Notes under the pieces: generated by a model | Database searches by the model: none | What the model was told of the DNA's origin: nothing | What the model saw: only the letters and a program-made list of their open reading frames with translations | Shown: one piece after another, positions 1 through 8,729 of the stretch | Layout of the letters: each line of letters starts with the position of its first letter | Position numbering within the stretch: position 1 is the first letter of the stretch | Program-made: the position numbers and the translations under genes | NCBI GenBank assembly: GCA_039105265.1 | Contig: JAPFFF010000011.1 | Span: forward strand, 4,898,001 to 4,962,000 | DNA: 64,000 nucleotides | Origin: Tritrichomonas musculus | Lineage: Eukaryota; Parabasalia; Tritrichomonadida; Tritrichomonadidae | Direction: 5' to 3'

Positions 1-41
1 TGGGAATATTTGCTAGCTTACAACGACAATGATGTAGAAAT
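1..41 (+). pseudogene. polB: Fragment of element B DNA polymerase gene, left flank of element A
   Basis: The first 41 bases encode a peptide containing LAYNDNDVE. The same peptide occurs in the exonuclease region (Exo III) of the open polymerase gene at 30051-34691. The similarity stops where the terminal repeat of element A begins. The C-terminal part of the same kind of polymerase gene resumes to the right of element A at 25522, so A sits inside this gene. The fragment is a fossil and is not expected to work. Confidence 0.75.
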
Positions 42-275
42 AGTAGTATATACGAGTCGGTTTCCGCTGGGGCTGGCACCCCACGCGTCAACACGAACTC
101 GTCATAAAAGAAAAAGAAAAGAAAAGAAAAAGAAAAGAAAAGAAAAAAGAAAAAAAGAAAAAAATATTCTTGTTCTCACTACTGCTCCCCATCAATGAAA
201 CGGCACAGGTACCCCACCCCACAACCGCCCATCTATGAAACGGCACAGGTACCAGCCCCGAGAATCTCGTACCTA
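42..275 (+). repeat. Left terminal inverted repeat of element A
   Basis: These 234 bases match the reverse complement of 25288-25521 without a difference that I can see. The repeat starts AGTAGTATATACGAG, holds a long A/G tract at about 105-166, and contains a duplicated GGCACAGGTACC block. In Polintons the terminal repeats carry the replication origins where a protein-primed polymerase starts. The duplicated trinucleotide at the very tip fits that mode of initiation. Confidence 0.93.
187..253 (+). repeat. Two direct copies of a 27-bp block inside the terminal repeat
   Basis: Copies at 187-213 and 227-253 share ATGAAACGGCACAGGTACC and lie 40 bp apart. The same pair appears inverted in the right terminal repeat, at about 25310-25336 and 25350-25376. 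The block is GC-rich against an AT-rich background, which suggests a protein-binding site such as an origin-recognition or transcription site. That role is inferred from position and duplication only. Confidence 0.75.
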
Positions 276-302
276 CTACAACAAAAATTAAAATAAAAGA
301 AG

Positions 303-602
303 TTAGATTTTACTAAGTAGTTCTTCTATATGAGGTAGTTCAGCATTAGTTTGAACACCTACATCCCAAAGGTCTTCAGTTTGAACACCTATCTCTTTAT
401 ATTCATAGGGAATAAAATGACACTCTGTCACTATAAACATTTCTTCTTCTTCTTCTTGATGTTCCTTATAGTTTTTATACAAGCCCACTCGCTTTTTTTT
501 CTTTGGGAACTTGGTAATGTTTCTTTCTTTGTCATCAAGAGGATAATGACGAGGTTCATTATTATCAATTCTATCAACAATGATTTTCCCCCACTTGTTC
601 AT
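303..602 (-). CDS. Small acidic protein with two GVQT motifs
   Basis: This 99-residue protein has a basic KKKKR stretch, a Glu-rich run and, near its C-terminus, two copies of a VQT motif (IGVQTED and VGVQTN) about ten residues apart. The motifs resemble binding sites for the dynein light chain LC8, and similar motifs occur in two other proteins of this element. I chose the start at 602 because a T-rich motif lies just upstream of it on this strand. An ATG at 650 is also in frame. No catalytic family is recognised. It is transcribed divergently from the HNH gene. Confidence 0.6.
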   Translation of the reverse strand: MNKWGKIIVDRIDNNEPRHYPLDDKERNITKFPKKKKRVGLYKNYKEHQEEEEEMFIVTECHFIPYEYKEIGVQTEDLWDVGVQTNAELPHIEELLSKI

Positions 603-605
603 ACG

Positions 606-617
606 AAAATAAAAATG
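606..617 (-). promoter_or_regulatory. T-rich start-proximal motif for the GVQT protein
   Basis: On the minus strand this reads CATTTTTATTTT, three bases from the chosen ATG. It matches the TATTTTT-type motif found shortly upstream of most start codons in these elements, and it is why the shorter start was preferred. Function is inferred from recurrence. Confidence 0.4.
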
Positions 618-643
618 AAATGAATCATTTAAAAAGTGAGTAA

Positions 644-979
644 ATGTCATTTGTGCCACTCAAAGGCTTTACTAACGACTATGAGATACTGAATAGGTAC
701 CCCTTTACTATAAGACGTAAGAGTAATCATTTTATATGCAAAGATGCAAAACATATAAAGGGGTATATACGAGTATGTCTAAATGGCAACTACTACTTGA
801 AACATGTACTTATAGCAAGACAGTTCATACCTAATGATGACCCACAACATAAAATAGAGGTAGACCATATCAATAGGAATAGGGCTGACTACCATCTAAG
901 CAACTTAAGATGGATAACCCCAACTGATAGTAACTATAACAGGGATATGCCCAAAATTATAAATGCGAGGGCAGATTAG
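644..979 (+). CDS. HNH homing-endonuclease-like protein
   Basis: This 111-residue protein carries the HNH-type core VDHINRNRADYHLSNLRW at about residues 74-91. Before it lies the GYIRVCLNGNYYLKHVLIA region typical of phage and intron-borne HNH proteins of the NUMOD/AP2 kind. Such enzymes cut DNA with a metal-bound beta-beta-alpha fold. It is shorter than two-domain homing endonucleases, which often carry a separate DNA-binding domain. Its 3' end overlaps the convergent small gene by 23 bp. It could help the element spread or resolve DNA, but that is inference. Confidence 0.75.
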   Translation: MSFVPLKGFTNDYEILNRYPFTIRRKSNHFICKDAKHIKGYIRVCLNGNYYLKHVLIARQFIPNDDPQHKIEVDHINRNRADYHLSNLRWITPTDSNYNRDMPKIINARAD

Positions 980-1220
980 ATATTTGGTACTCTAAGAACT
1001 CAAAGGCAAAATGTTCTATTTGGTCGATAAATTCCAAATCACCATCTTTCATCATTACACCAAGAAATTCAGGTTCGAAATACTCAGCAGCTAACTCTTT
1101 TATCTTATTAATTAAAATATTACATACTCCCTCATTAGTCTCACATCTATAATCATAGAGGTAAGATACTATTTTATAGAGGATATATATACGCTCTTTT
1201 ATGGTCATGAAATAAGCCAT
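957..1220 (-). CDS. Unknown 87-residue protein
   Basis: The product begins MAYFMTIKERIYILYKIVSY and ends in an acidic, aromatic-rich stretch (FIDQIEHFAFEFLEYQ). It is probably all-helical. I recognise no family. The ATG is preceded on this strand by a long T tract then ATTTCTGTATAA, matching the start-proximal motif of the element, which supports it as a real gene. It converges on the HNH gene with a short tail overlap. Confidence 0.5.
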   Translation of the reverse strand: MAYFMTIKERIYILYKIVSYLYDYRCETNEGVCNILINKIKELAAEYFEPEFLGVMMKDGDLEFIDQIEHFAFEFLEYQISNLPSHL

Positions 1221-1287
1221 TTATACAGAAATAAAAAAAAATGAAATAAACAACATCTTCTTCTTCTTTCTTTTATTTGATTTTTAA

Positions 1288-2859
1288 ATGACAAGTGATG
1301 TAGGTACACAAACTAAACCTAACAATAAAATACAACTACTACAAGGTACTATTAAATTTCGACCTAAACTAGTTGATAGAGATGTTGCAAGATTAACAAG
1401 AGGTTTGGGTCAAACTATATGGAAGTTCTCTAATAATCAAATAAATCTACAAAAATTATATGAGACATATTTAAATACTAGTATAGCTTTTAAAGACGTA
1501 CTTGAATTTGCTAATAGACTCAAGAGAGAGAAACCAAGAGCAAAATTTACAGGTTGTGTGTTTGCTATTAAGAAAAATCAAGATGATAAAGATGAACATG
1601 GGCATTACATAACAGTATTAAAGCCATATCAATATACTCTCCAAGAATCAGATCAAGGTATATTAACAGAGATAAAATTACATTATGATATTATCAACAT
1701 AAGGATATCTCGAATGAAGACTGAGGAGGAAAAACAAGCAGCTAGAGAACTGAGAGAGCAGATGAAAGAAAGAACATTGAAAAGTGATAAGAAAGAATAT
1801 AAAACTAGAGGTATTCAAACAGATGATATACCAGAATTGGCTCCATTACCCAGACCTCCAACTTTAAATCGAAATGATTATCATCTTAACCTTAGGAAAA
1901 TCGGTAGGAACCGACCCACAAATGTTGAGCCACCAACAAGGGATCAAAATCAAAACAGAATTCAACTTTTACTTCAAAGTAGTACAAATTTAGACGAGGA
2001 TGATAGACCTAAGAAAAAATCAAAACAACATAAGAAAAAATCAAAACGACCTCGTTCACCTTCACCTCCACCTCCTCCTCCTTCTCATTCACCTCCACCT
2101 CCACCACCTCCTCCTCCTTCATCACCACCTCCACAGTTTCCATCATCACATACCTCTCGAGGTACTAGTCCTCCTCCAAGAGAACCCCGTATGACACCAC
2201 AGAAGACAGGAGAGTTTACAGTAGACCAAAGACGTCATAAAATTCATGATTGGAGGAGTTTAGTCAATGATGAAAATATAGAAGAAGATGTTATTGATGA
2301 CTACTTGAAACTTCTATATAACAAAGGAAAGAGATTGAATAAACAACCTGGTCAAAATGAAGCAGAGTTTGATAAAAAGAAAATATTGGTTGTACCTACT
2401 GCATTTTATACCCTCCTTTCTATGGCATATGAGACTAATGATATGGAAAAAATACATGAACTGATGAAAAGTCCTATCTCAGGTAAACAGTCATTTACAC
2501 ATTTCGATAAAGTATTTGTCCCCATTTGCTCAGATGGAGAACATTGGGTTTTATGTATTGTTCGATATCCAAAGAAAATAATCGAATGCTATGACTCTGA
2601 GAATAAGTCAATGGCACCAGAGGTAAAGACACTTAATAAGTGGATCAATATTTCAGGAACAGGTAAGTTAAAAGCAAAATATTATGATGTACCTAGTCAA
2701 AGGAATAACAAGGATTGTGGAGTGTTTCTAATGGAATCTTGTCGTACCTTTTTGCATGAAGGAAATGGTAAGTTTAAACAACGCAATATACCAGATATTA
2801 GAAAGAGAATACTTCGAGAACTTCAAAACAATGAATTAGAAACAGGTGTTGTATATTAA
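1288..2859 (+). CDS. Adenovirus/Ulp1-type cysteine protease
   Basis: This is the Maverick maturation protease. The C-terminal domain shows the catalytic set of the C48/adenain superfamily: His419 in EHWVLCIV, Asp436 in CYDSEN, Gln471 in PSQRNNKDC and Cys477 in DCGVF. The roughly 250-residue N-terminal extension contains DVGTQTK at residues 4-10 and RGIQTDD further on, both LC8-type motifs. A basic and then proline-rich linker precedes the protease domain. In relatives the enzyme cleaves capsid precursors. It heads a run of same-strand morphogenesis genes (protease, capsid candidate, integrase, ATPase) spaced only about 5-25 bp apart. Confidence 0.9.
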   Translation: MTSDVGTQTKPNNKIQLLQGTIKFRPKLVDRDVARLTRGLGQTIWKFSNNQINLQKLYETYLNTSIAFKDVLEFANRLKREKPRAKFTGCVFAIKKNQDDKDEHGHYITVLKPYQYTLQESDQGILTEIKLHYDIINIRISRMKTEEEKQAARELREQMKERTLKSDKKEYKTRGIQTDDIPELAPLPRPPTLNRNDYHLNLRKIGRNRPTNVEPPTRDQNQNRIQLLLQSSTNLDEDDRPKKKSKQHKKKSKRPRSPSPPPPPPSHSPPPPPPPPPSSPPPQFPSSHTSRGTSPPPREPRMTPQKTGEFTVDQRRHKIHDWRSLVNDENIEEDVIDDYLKLLYNKGKRLNKQPGQNEAEFDKKKILVVPTAFYTLLSMAYETNDMEKIHELMKSPISGKQSFTHFDKVFVPICSDGEHWVLCIVRYPKKIIECYDSENKSMAPEVKTLNKWINISGTGKLKAKYYDVPSQRNNKDCGVFLMESCRTFLHEGNGKFKQRNIPDIRKRILRELQNNELETGVVY

Positions 2860-2883
2860 TAAAGACTTTTTATTCAACTCGAA

Positions 2884-3888
2884 ATGGAATTACCACCAAG
2901 TGTTAACACTTTATATCCTAATCGAGATAATATAGTTAATGATGGTAATACACCTCTTCCAATCGAAACAGCCTACTTCCTTGAGGATGCTCAACATGAT
3001 AAAGCTAAGTTTAATAGGTATTGGTTTAATTTCCCACCAGAATGGTCAACTGCAAACAAAGGGGAATCTATTGTTGGTGTTCGTTCAGCGCATATCATTA
3101 AGAGAAGACGCAAATTAGAATTTAATGTGACTATATTTAAAGTACAAAAATCCTACTTTGTTTTACATGGAGGAAATATAAACGACCCTATTTTAACTCA
3201 AGAACTAGTTGATAAATTCTACCAGGACGAGCTCAAAGTAGAATATGAAAAAGAGCCTACTTGGAAATGGATAGCAAATTTTGATGTTATTGATTGGGTG
3301 TCAGAGGAAGGGGACTTAAGAGGGTTCTTTGATGCTGTCAACACCGCGATGAAATCTTGGATAGCTATGCATGGACAATATGGAAATGCATTTTCCCAAA
3401 ATGATTCATTAATTGCATATCGAGATATACAAACAGATGGATATTATGATAAAGATGGTTTTCATGAAATTATATATACCAAAAATAATGATAATATAGA
3501 GGAAGATTCAAGCCAATTTATCAATTTTTTCCAAATTGGTGATTGGAATGAGGACTTTGCAGATGTGTTTAATATAGGCACAGGAGCTTATCAAAATAAC
3601 CCTAAGAAGTATTCAACTTTAAGTAAGAGGTTGGTATTTGATAATGTATGGGACAGACATCCATGTAAAATATATTCATCTATTGGTGAACAAGCATTGC
3701 ATAACTATATTGGAGATAGTGATGTTGAATATAGTCCTATTAAGTACTTCAAGTTAAACTCAATGGACCAAAGGTTTTGGATAGACTTCTATAGTGATGC
3801 ACATTATAATTGTCCAACCAAACTACCTCCTAAAGATTCATTTGTTATCGAAATGCAATTCCTTCAATACGATAAGATGTTTATTTAA
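2884..3888 (+). CDS. Candidate minor capsid (penton-type) protein
   Basis: This 334-residue protein is rich in predicted beta strands. An early segment (YWFNFPPEWS then SIVGVRSAHIIKRRRKLEF) and a late one (FWIDFYSDAHYN, then PPKDSFVIEMQFL) have the rhythm of Polinton minor capsid proteins with a jelly-roll fold. It lies between the protease and the integrase in a tight same-strand block. The assignment rests on position and general character, not on a conserved catalytic motif. A different structural role is possible. Confidence 0.5.
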   Translation: MELPPSVNTLYPNRDNIVNDGNTPLPIETAYFLEDAQHDKAKFNRYWFNFPPEWSTANKGESIVGVRSAHIIKRRRKLEFNVTIFKVQKSYFVLHGGNINDPILTQELVDKFYQDELKVEYEKEPTWKWIANFDVIDWVSEEGDLRGFFDAVNTAMKSWIAMHGQYGNAFSQNDSLIAYRDIQTDGYYDKDGFHEIIYTKNNDNIEEDSSQFINFFQIGDWNEDFADVFNIGTGAYQNNPKKYSTLSKRLVFDNVWDRHPCKIYSSIGEQALHNYIGDSDVEYSPIKYFKLNSMDQRFWIDFYSDAHYNCPTKLPPKDSFVIEMQFLQYDKMFI

Positions 3889-3894
3889 AAATAA

Positions 3895-5049
3895 ATGAGT
3901 AAAGAAGAACCAAGCCCATATGAAAAATTATACAACAAAGCTAAATGGAAGACCTTGGACAAATACCTTAGCATGGCAAAACAAGAGAATCTAAATGAAG
4001 AAGAAGCAAAGAAATACTTTGATGAAAGAGTAGTACATGATAAGAGAGTACCTAAAGCACAATTTATACCTATTGTATCCAAACATCCTCATGGTTATCA
4101 AATGGATACCTTCATTAATAATAAAGAGGCAGGTGGGTTGAATTATCTAATGTTCATCAATATCAACACCAGAAAAGCATATGCATATCCTATGAATGGT
4201 AAAGGAGCAAGAGAAGTATTAACAGCACTTCATAAATTTGTTAATGATGTACCTCATGTATATTCGATAACAAGTGATGAGGATGCAGCATATTTATCAT
4301 CAACAGTCTTAGACTTCATGAGAGAGAAGAACATAAAATACCGAACAACAACTGAGAATAACCATAATGTACTTGGCATTATTAATAGGTTTATGAGAAC
4401 TATAAGAGATGCTATTGGTGAAAATAGGTTTATTCAACCAAAGGAGATGCATGATTTGGTCAACATATATAACAACTCTCCTCATAGGTCTTTAGATAAT
4501 AAAGCACCTAATGATATTACTCCAGAGGATGAAATAAAGTACATACAAAAGAATGCACGCATTAATCCATACCATTTTAATCCAGGTGAGAAGGTCAGGT
4601 TAGTACTCGAAAAAGAACCATTTGGTAAAAGAAGAAGTAATTTGTCCAATGAGTCTTATATAGTTGACTCACAAAAAGGTAACCAGTTTGTGGTCAAGTC
4701 CAAAGATGGTTCAACTAGTTCATTCCCTGGATATAGGTTGTTAAGGACAAGAGACAAAAGGATTAAAGTAGCTGAAAGACTAAATGAAGGTAAAGAAGGT
4801 ATTATTGAAAAAATATATAACTTTGATGAAGATACTGGTAAGTATGATTTAAAATGGGAAGGAGTCGAAGGTGATGATGCCTTTGCTAGACAAACTATTA
4901 GAGATGTAAGGAGAGGTAATCCATTAGTACTTGGTACAGCAGAAAGACAATATTGGTTGGAACAAAAGAAAAATTATGAACGACAAATTAAAGCAGGTCA
5001 AAAGGTTGAGGGCAAACCAATACCAGATAAAATTATGAAATACATTTAA
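3895..5049 (+). CDS. Retroviral-type (rve) integrase with chromo-like tail
   Basis: This 384-residue protein has the RNase-H-like core of Maverick integrases, with acidic motifs at YQMDTF and ITSDEDAAY and the following helix GIINRFMRTIRDA. The downstream NNSPHRSLDNKAPNDITP segment is typical of transposon integrases. Near the C-terminus IIEKIYNFDEDTGKYDLKWE resembles a chromodomain, which could steer integration to chromatin. The enzyme would join the element's termini to target DNA. It starts 6 bp after the preceding stop and is followed within 10 bp by the ATPase gene. Confidence 0.88.
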   Translation: MSKEEPSPYEKLYNKAKWKTLDKYLSMAKQENLNEEEAKKYFDERVVHDKRVPKAQFIPIVSKHPHGYQMDTFINNKEAGGLNYLMFININTRKAYAYPMNGKGAREVLTALHKFVNDVPHVYSITSDEDAAYLSSTVLDFMREKNIKYRTTTENNHNVLGIINRFMRTIRDAIGENRFIQPKEMHDLVNIYNNSPHRSLDNKAPNDITPEDEIKYIQKNARINPYHFNPGEKVRLVLEKEPFGKRRSNLSNESYIVDSQKGNQFVVKSKDGSTSSFPGYRLLRTRDKRIKVAERLNEGKEGIIEKIYNFDEDTGKYDLKWEGVEGDDAFARQTIRDVRRGNPLVLGTAERQYWLEQKKNYERQIKAGQKVEGKPIPDKIMKYI

Positions 5050-5059
5050 AAATTTGTAA

Positions 5060-5926
5060 ATGGATGAACCCCCAAGTGCAGAACTCATAAATAAAGTAGA
5101 AACATTGATTAAAGAGACCTTACAGAAGAACATGAAAGAGATAGATGGTGCTTTGATTAAACCATTATCACCTGATTATCCTTTTAGCACAAATGGTATA
5201 TACTTTTTAATTGGTAAACCAGGTGCTGGTAAAAGTTTTTGGATATGGAGACATATTATGATAACAGAGAGGTTGTTTAAACATCCATACTACCAAAAGA
5301 TAATATTTTGCTCAAGCTCTGGTAAAATGGATAAAACAGCTGAAACACTTAATAAACAGATACGATCAAGAATCGATTATGTAAAGGAAAGAGAATTAAT
5401 GAGTTATCTAAAACGACATCTTCGAAGAAAGATAAAGTATTATGCCATTGTCAAATATGTACTATCTCGAATGAAAGAGACCAATGACGAAATGAGGAGG
5501 CTCATTGAGAAGCATCATTTAAATGAGCTCAATGATAAAATAATATATATAGCAAATAAGCTCGTCAAGTATGAAACATCATCATATCCATATAATACAT
5601 TATTGATACTAGATGATTGTGCAGGTAGTGATTTATTAAAGAATGGTAATAGTGAATTTATCAAGTTGTTAACCAAGACAAGACACTATAATTTAACATG
5701 TATCATGGCTATCCAAACTATTCGATTTGTTCATATGAATGCGAAAAGGTTAGCAACAGATATCATATGTTATACAGGATATAGTGAGGAAGATTTTACT
5801 AGCTTGTTGCAACAAACTAATAACTCATTAAATACTAAGCAGACAGTAGCTGAATACTTACAACATAAAGAACCACATGAAAAATTCGTAATGAATATTT
5901 CTGCTAATAAGTACTATTTCGAATAA
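5060..5926 (+). CDS. FtsK/HerA-type genome-packaging ATPase
   Basis: This 288-residue ATPase has a Walker A loop, GKPGAGKSF, at residues 52-60 and a Walker B strand, LLILDD, at 181-186. A central helical insert of about 70 residues separates them. In Polintons, virophages and adenovirus-like viruses this family pumps DNA into the capsid. Length and spacing fit the family. It follows the integrase by 10 bp and precedes a small glycine-rich gene, so it belongs to the morphogenesis block. Confidence 0.9.
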   Translation: MDEPPSAELINKVETLIKETLQKNMKEIDGALIKPLSPDYPFSTNGIYFLIGKPGAGKSFWIWRHIMITERLFKHPYYQKIIFCSSSGKMDKTAETLNKQIRSRIDYVKERELMSYLKRHLRRKIKYYAIVKYVLSRMKETNDEMRRLIEKHHLNELNDKIIYIANKLVKYETSSYPYNTLLILDDCAGSDLLKNGNSEFIKLLTKTRHYNLTCIMAIQTIRFVHMNAKRLATDIICYTGYSEEDFTSLLQQTNNSLNTKQTVAEYLQHKEPHEKFVMNISANKYYFE

Positions 5927-5943
5927 TTTTTTATTTTTTAAAA

Positions 5944-6399
5944 ATGGGAATTGAACGTCATTCAGTAGAAGATTATTGGAAGCCAAATTATTCCAAAAAG
6001 CAACAATTTTCTCCATGGCAAGAGATAATAAAAGGAGGAGTAGGACTAGGCGGTAAGTTATTAATGGGAGCAGCAGATAGTTTTTCGGGAGGTCTTGCAA
6101 GTAAACTATTAGATGCTTCAGCAGGTGGATTAACCAAGCATGCTGGTGTTATTGGTTCAGTTGCGAGAGGTCTTGGTGAAAGCTTCTTGAGCGATAGTAC
6201 AAGAAATAAAATAGCAAATATAGCTGACACAGCATTAAAATATGTCCCAGAAGGAAAAGTGAAAACTGCCTTATCATCAATTAATAAATCTGCAAAAGGT
6301 GATTCAGTTGGAGCACCTCTTGAAAAGCCAGCATTTTCGTCTAGATCATTACAAGAGAGTGAATTTACTACCAACAATCGGGCGAGAACCTACATCTAA
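5944..6399 (+). CDS. Glycine/alanine-rich candidate membrane-active virion protein
   Basis: The 151-residue product starts MGIERHSVEDYW. Its middle is rich in Gly, Ala and Ser (GGVGLGGKLLMGAADSFSGG, then further GG-rich segments) and can form amphipathic helices. Its place after the ATPase, and its resemblance in composition and MGI start to the 83-residue proteins at 49278 and 60752, suggest a small internal virion protein comparable to adenovirus pVI or pX. No enzyme motif is present. The role is inferred. Confidence 0.5.
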   Translation: MGIERHSVEDYWKPNYSKKQQFSPWQEIIKGGVGLGGKLLMGAADSFSGGLASKLLDASAGGLTKHAGVIGSVARGLGESFLSDSTRNKIANIADTALKYVPEGKVKTALSSINKSAKGDSVGAPLEKPAFSSRSLQESEFTTNNRARTYI

Positions 6400-6446
6400 T
6401 GAAAACTCAAAAAAACTAAATTTTTGGACTTTTTTGTTTATTTTAA

Positions 6447-6998
6447 ATGTCAAAACATCTAACAGGTTCTAAGAGACTTGCAGTTATTCATAAATGGTTG
6501 AATGGAAGGGATGACCCAGATTGGGAAGTTTTACCTACAAAAACCAAAGACAAGTATATTGTAAAACAGCGAAAAACTCCAATAACTCGAGAATATCAAG
6601 AAAACTCAGAAAGTGAAAATAACGAAGAAACTCAAGAAAACTCAGACAGTGAAGAACATGAGGAACTTGAAGAAAAGCCAAGAAAGCCAATAAGTTCGAA
6701 AGCTGCACGAAAACCTCCAAAACCTCGAAAAACTCAACAAAGCCAAGTTTATGACCCTACTGTGAATGAGGAAATACTAAAACAGCTAAAATCACTAGGT
6801 GAAGAAATGAAGATAAGTCGAGAGAAGAAAGAACAGAGACGTATGATAAAGGAGGTTGTTGATAAAAGGATGAGTAAACCAAGACAACAGTATGTTCCTG
6901 AAGAACCGCCACAACAATATGAAGAAGAACAACAACCTCAATATATACCTATGAGACCTATTGGTAGGAGAAATCGCATCTTTGAAGATATGATGTAA
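6447..6998 (+). CDS. Charged, low-complexity small protein
   Basis: This 183-residue protein has a basic N-terminus (KRLAVIHKWLNGRDDPDWEV), an acidic Ser/Glu-rich middle, a Lys/Pro-rich stretch and a Gln/Pro-rich tail ending GRRNRIFEDMM. It is probably mostly disordered with one coiled-coil segment around ILKQLKSLGEEMK. I recognise no family. It lies immediately before the major capsid candidate on the same strand, so a virion core or assembly role is plausible but unproven. Confidence 0.5.
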   Translation: MSKHLTGSKRLAVIHKWLNGRDDPDWEVLPTKTKDKYIVKQRKTPITREYQENSESENNEETQENSDSEEHEELEEKPRKPISSKAARKPPKPRKTQQSQVYDPTVNEEILKQLKSLGEEMKISREKKEQRRMIKEVVDKRMSKPRQQYVPEEPPQQYEEEQQPQYIPMRPIGRRNRIFEDMM

Positions 6999-7015
6999 AT
7001 TTTTTTCCATCTAAA

Positions 7016-8698
7016 ATGCTCAACAAGGAATCCTATATGAAAACCTCAGCAGAGGTTTGTACCCAGATTGCATCTTACTTTGATGTTGTCGATAATTGCA
7101 TAGCACTTAGTGATACTAATAAGGCATACTCATTAAATCCACAAACTTCGTATTCACCATCACCACCAATTAAGAGTGGTTCCTATACAACATGTATTAT
7201 ATCTCCTAATACTCATAATACTGCTGATATATATAATGGATTTATTCGAGCAGATATGAAAGTGATGATAAAAATAGACAAGCCAATTCTAAGTGATTTA
7301 GAAAATGTCAGTGGTTATAATTTTGGTAAGGTATGGTTTGGTTTTAAGGATGCTCGAGATGCTGTTGAGAAGTATGAAATTGTAGCTAATGGTATGACGC
7401 TTTATACCCAGAACTTTGGATGTGAAGAATCCTTTTTAACTGCATGTTGTGCAAATGAAGTTACTAAAAGAGCTGATATATATAGTAAAGCAAGACATAA
7501 GGATATTTGGAATGATACTCATGGAAGGAGATGTGGTTTTGTTGCAAATCTTAACAAAGATGTGACTTCTGTCACTGAAACAATTAGATTAAAGATTGAT
7601 TTGCGACGATTCCTACCTTTATCTAATATCAAGTACTTGCCAGCATTTGCAGGTAAAATCGAATTACGTCTATACTTTTCAACAGCTGGTATGGTATATT
7701 GTCCAGTTGGTTTTGAAAAGAGCTTGGTTGCTAATCCACATATAATGAAAGACTTCAATGTTGATGAAATTACCAATGAATTTCGACCTATTGGAGAACC
7801 AATATGGATGTGGACAAGTACCGAAAAAATAGCAATGGATAAGATTAATGACCCCAAGAATCTTCCACCTGTTGGTGAAAATCATGGAGGAGCATATGAA
7901 GTCGCAGGAGCTAACAATACTAAGGCAAGAGTTGACCGAACTATTTACAGTGATTGGAGAACTTGGAGTGTTGTTGATTATTCCATTGAAGAATGTGCGA
8001 GTATTATACCTTGTTTTGGTATTCATGAATCTGTATATACAGCACTTGTTCAAAGATATGCTAACCCACAACATCCACTTACATTCCCAACACAGATAAT
8101 GTCATTTTACACTTGTACAAGACCTCTTAATAATGAACAAGATAAAGCAACTATTACTATTACACCTAATTTTGTAGATAGTATGTTTTGCTTATTCCCA
8201 CTTAAGCATACACATAAGACATACTTCAAGAATCCTATGTTTGAAGCATTTCATATGAATTGTGGTAATTACAATAATATTCCTGCTAAAGCATTTGGTA
8301 CGAATGGTAAGTATCCAGAGTTCCTCGAATATTGCCAGAATGCAATGAACATGAATGGAGAGCAAAATGGATTTAATAAAGAGGTTATTGCAAGTTTAGC
8401 GAATGAGTATCAATATAATGAAAACACAACAGGCTATTATCCAAATGATAGGTCCTCATTCTTCATAGGTCTTCCTACTGAAACAGATGGAACATATCAA
8501 CAAGGTCTTTCAAGTCTTGCACCTATTAACTTCGAATTGATATGTAGTCAAAAGGCAGATAATCCATTTAGACAGGAAGTAGATACGCCTCCATTATTAT
8601 GCTTATTAACAGATATATCAATTAGTATTTTGATTAGACCTAATGGTATGCCACCATCAGTACGTATTGGTCCTTATGATTTAACAACCCCTGAATAA
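7016..8698 (+). CDS. Major capsid protein candidate (double jelly roll)
   Basis: The 560-residue product has the size and beta-rich character of Polinton major capsid proteins. Features include an early FIRADMKVMIKIDKP strand pair, a loop with CGFVANLNKDVTSVTETIRLKIDLRRF, and a late hydrophobic segment LLCLLTDISISILIRPNGMPPS. In this family two stacked jelly rolls trimerise to form the capsid lattice. It is the largest beta-type protein in the morphogenesis block. The call rests on size, gene position and strand pattern, so it is strong for a structural protein and moderate for the exact fold. Confidence 0.7.
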   Translation: MLNKESYMKTSAEVCTQIASYFDVVDNCIALSDTNKAYSLNPQTSYSPSPPIKSGSYTTCIISPNTHNTADIYNGFIRADMKVMIKIDKPILSDLENVSGYNFGKVWFGFKDARDAVEKYEIVANGMTLYTQNFGCEESFLTACCANEVTKRADIYSKARHKDIWNDTHGRRCGFVANLNKDVTSVTETIRLKIDLRRFLPLSNIKYLPAFAGKIELRLYFSTAGMVYCPVGFEKSLVANPHIMKDFNVDEITNEFRPIGEPIWMWTSTEKIAMDKINDPKNLPPVGENHGGAYEVAGANNTKARVDRTIYSDWRTWSVVDYSIEECASIIPCFGIHESVYTALVQRYANPQHPLTFPTQIMSFYTCTRPLNNEQDKATITITPNFVDSMFCLFPLKHTHKTYFKNPMFEAFHMNCGNYNNIPAKAFGTNGKYPEFLEYCQNAMNMNGEQNGFNKEVIASLANEYQYNENTTGYYPNDRSSFFIGLPTETDGTYQQGLSSLAPINFELICSQKADNPFRQEVDTPPLLCLLTDISISILIRPNGMPPSVRIGPYDLTTPE

Positions 8699-8729
8699 AC
8701 ATAAAGAAGGATATTTTATTTTTTTGTAA

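Noticed and set aside
10-198. Open frame across the left terminal repeat, mirrored at 25365-25550
   Set aside because: It is the low-complexity A/G tract of the terminal repeat read as Lys/Arg codons. It crosses the insertion junction and has no start motif.
644-650. Overlapping divergent start codons of the first two genes of element A
   Set aside because: The ATG at 650 on the minus strand is possible, but a T-rich motif points to the start at 602, which removes the overlap.
644-979. HNH gene as part of a group I intron
   Set aside because: There is no interrupted gene around it and no sign of conserved intron core sequences. It appears to be a free-standing gene.
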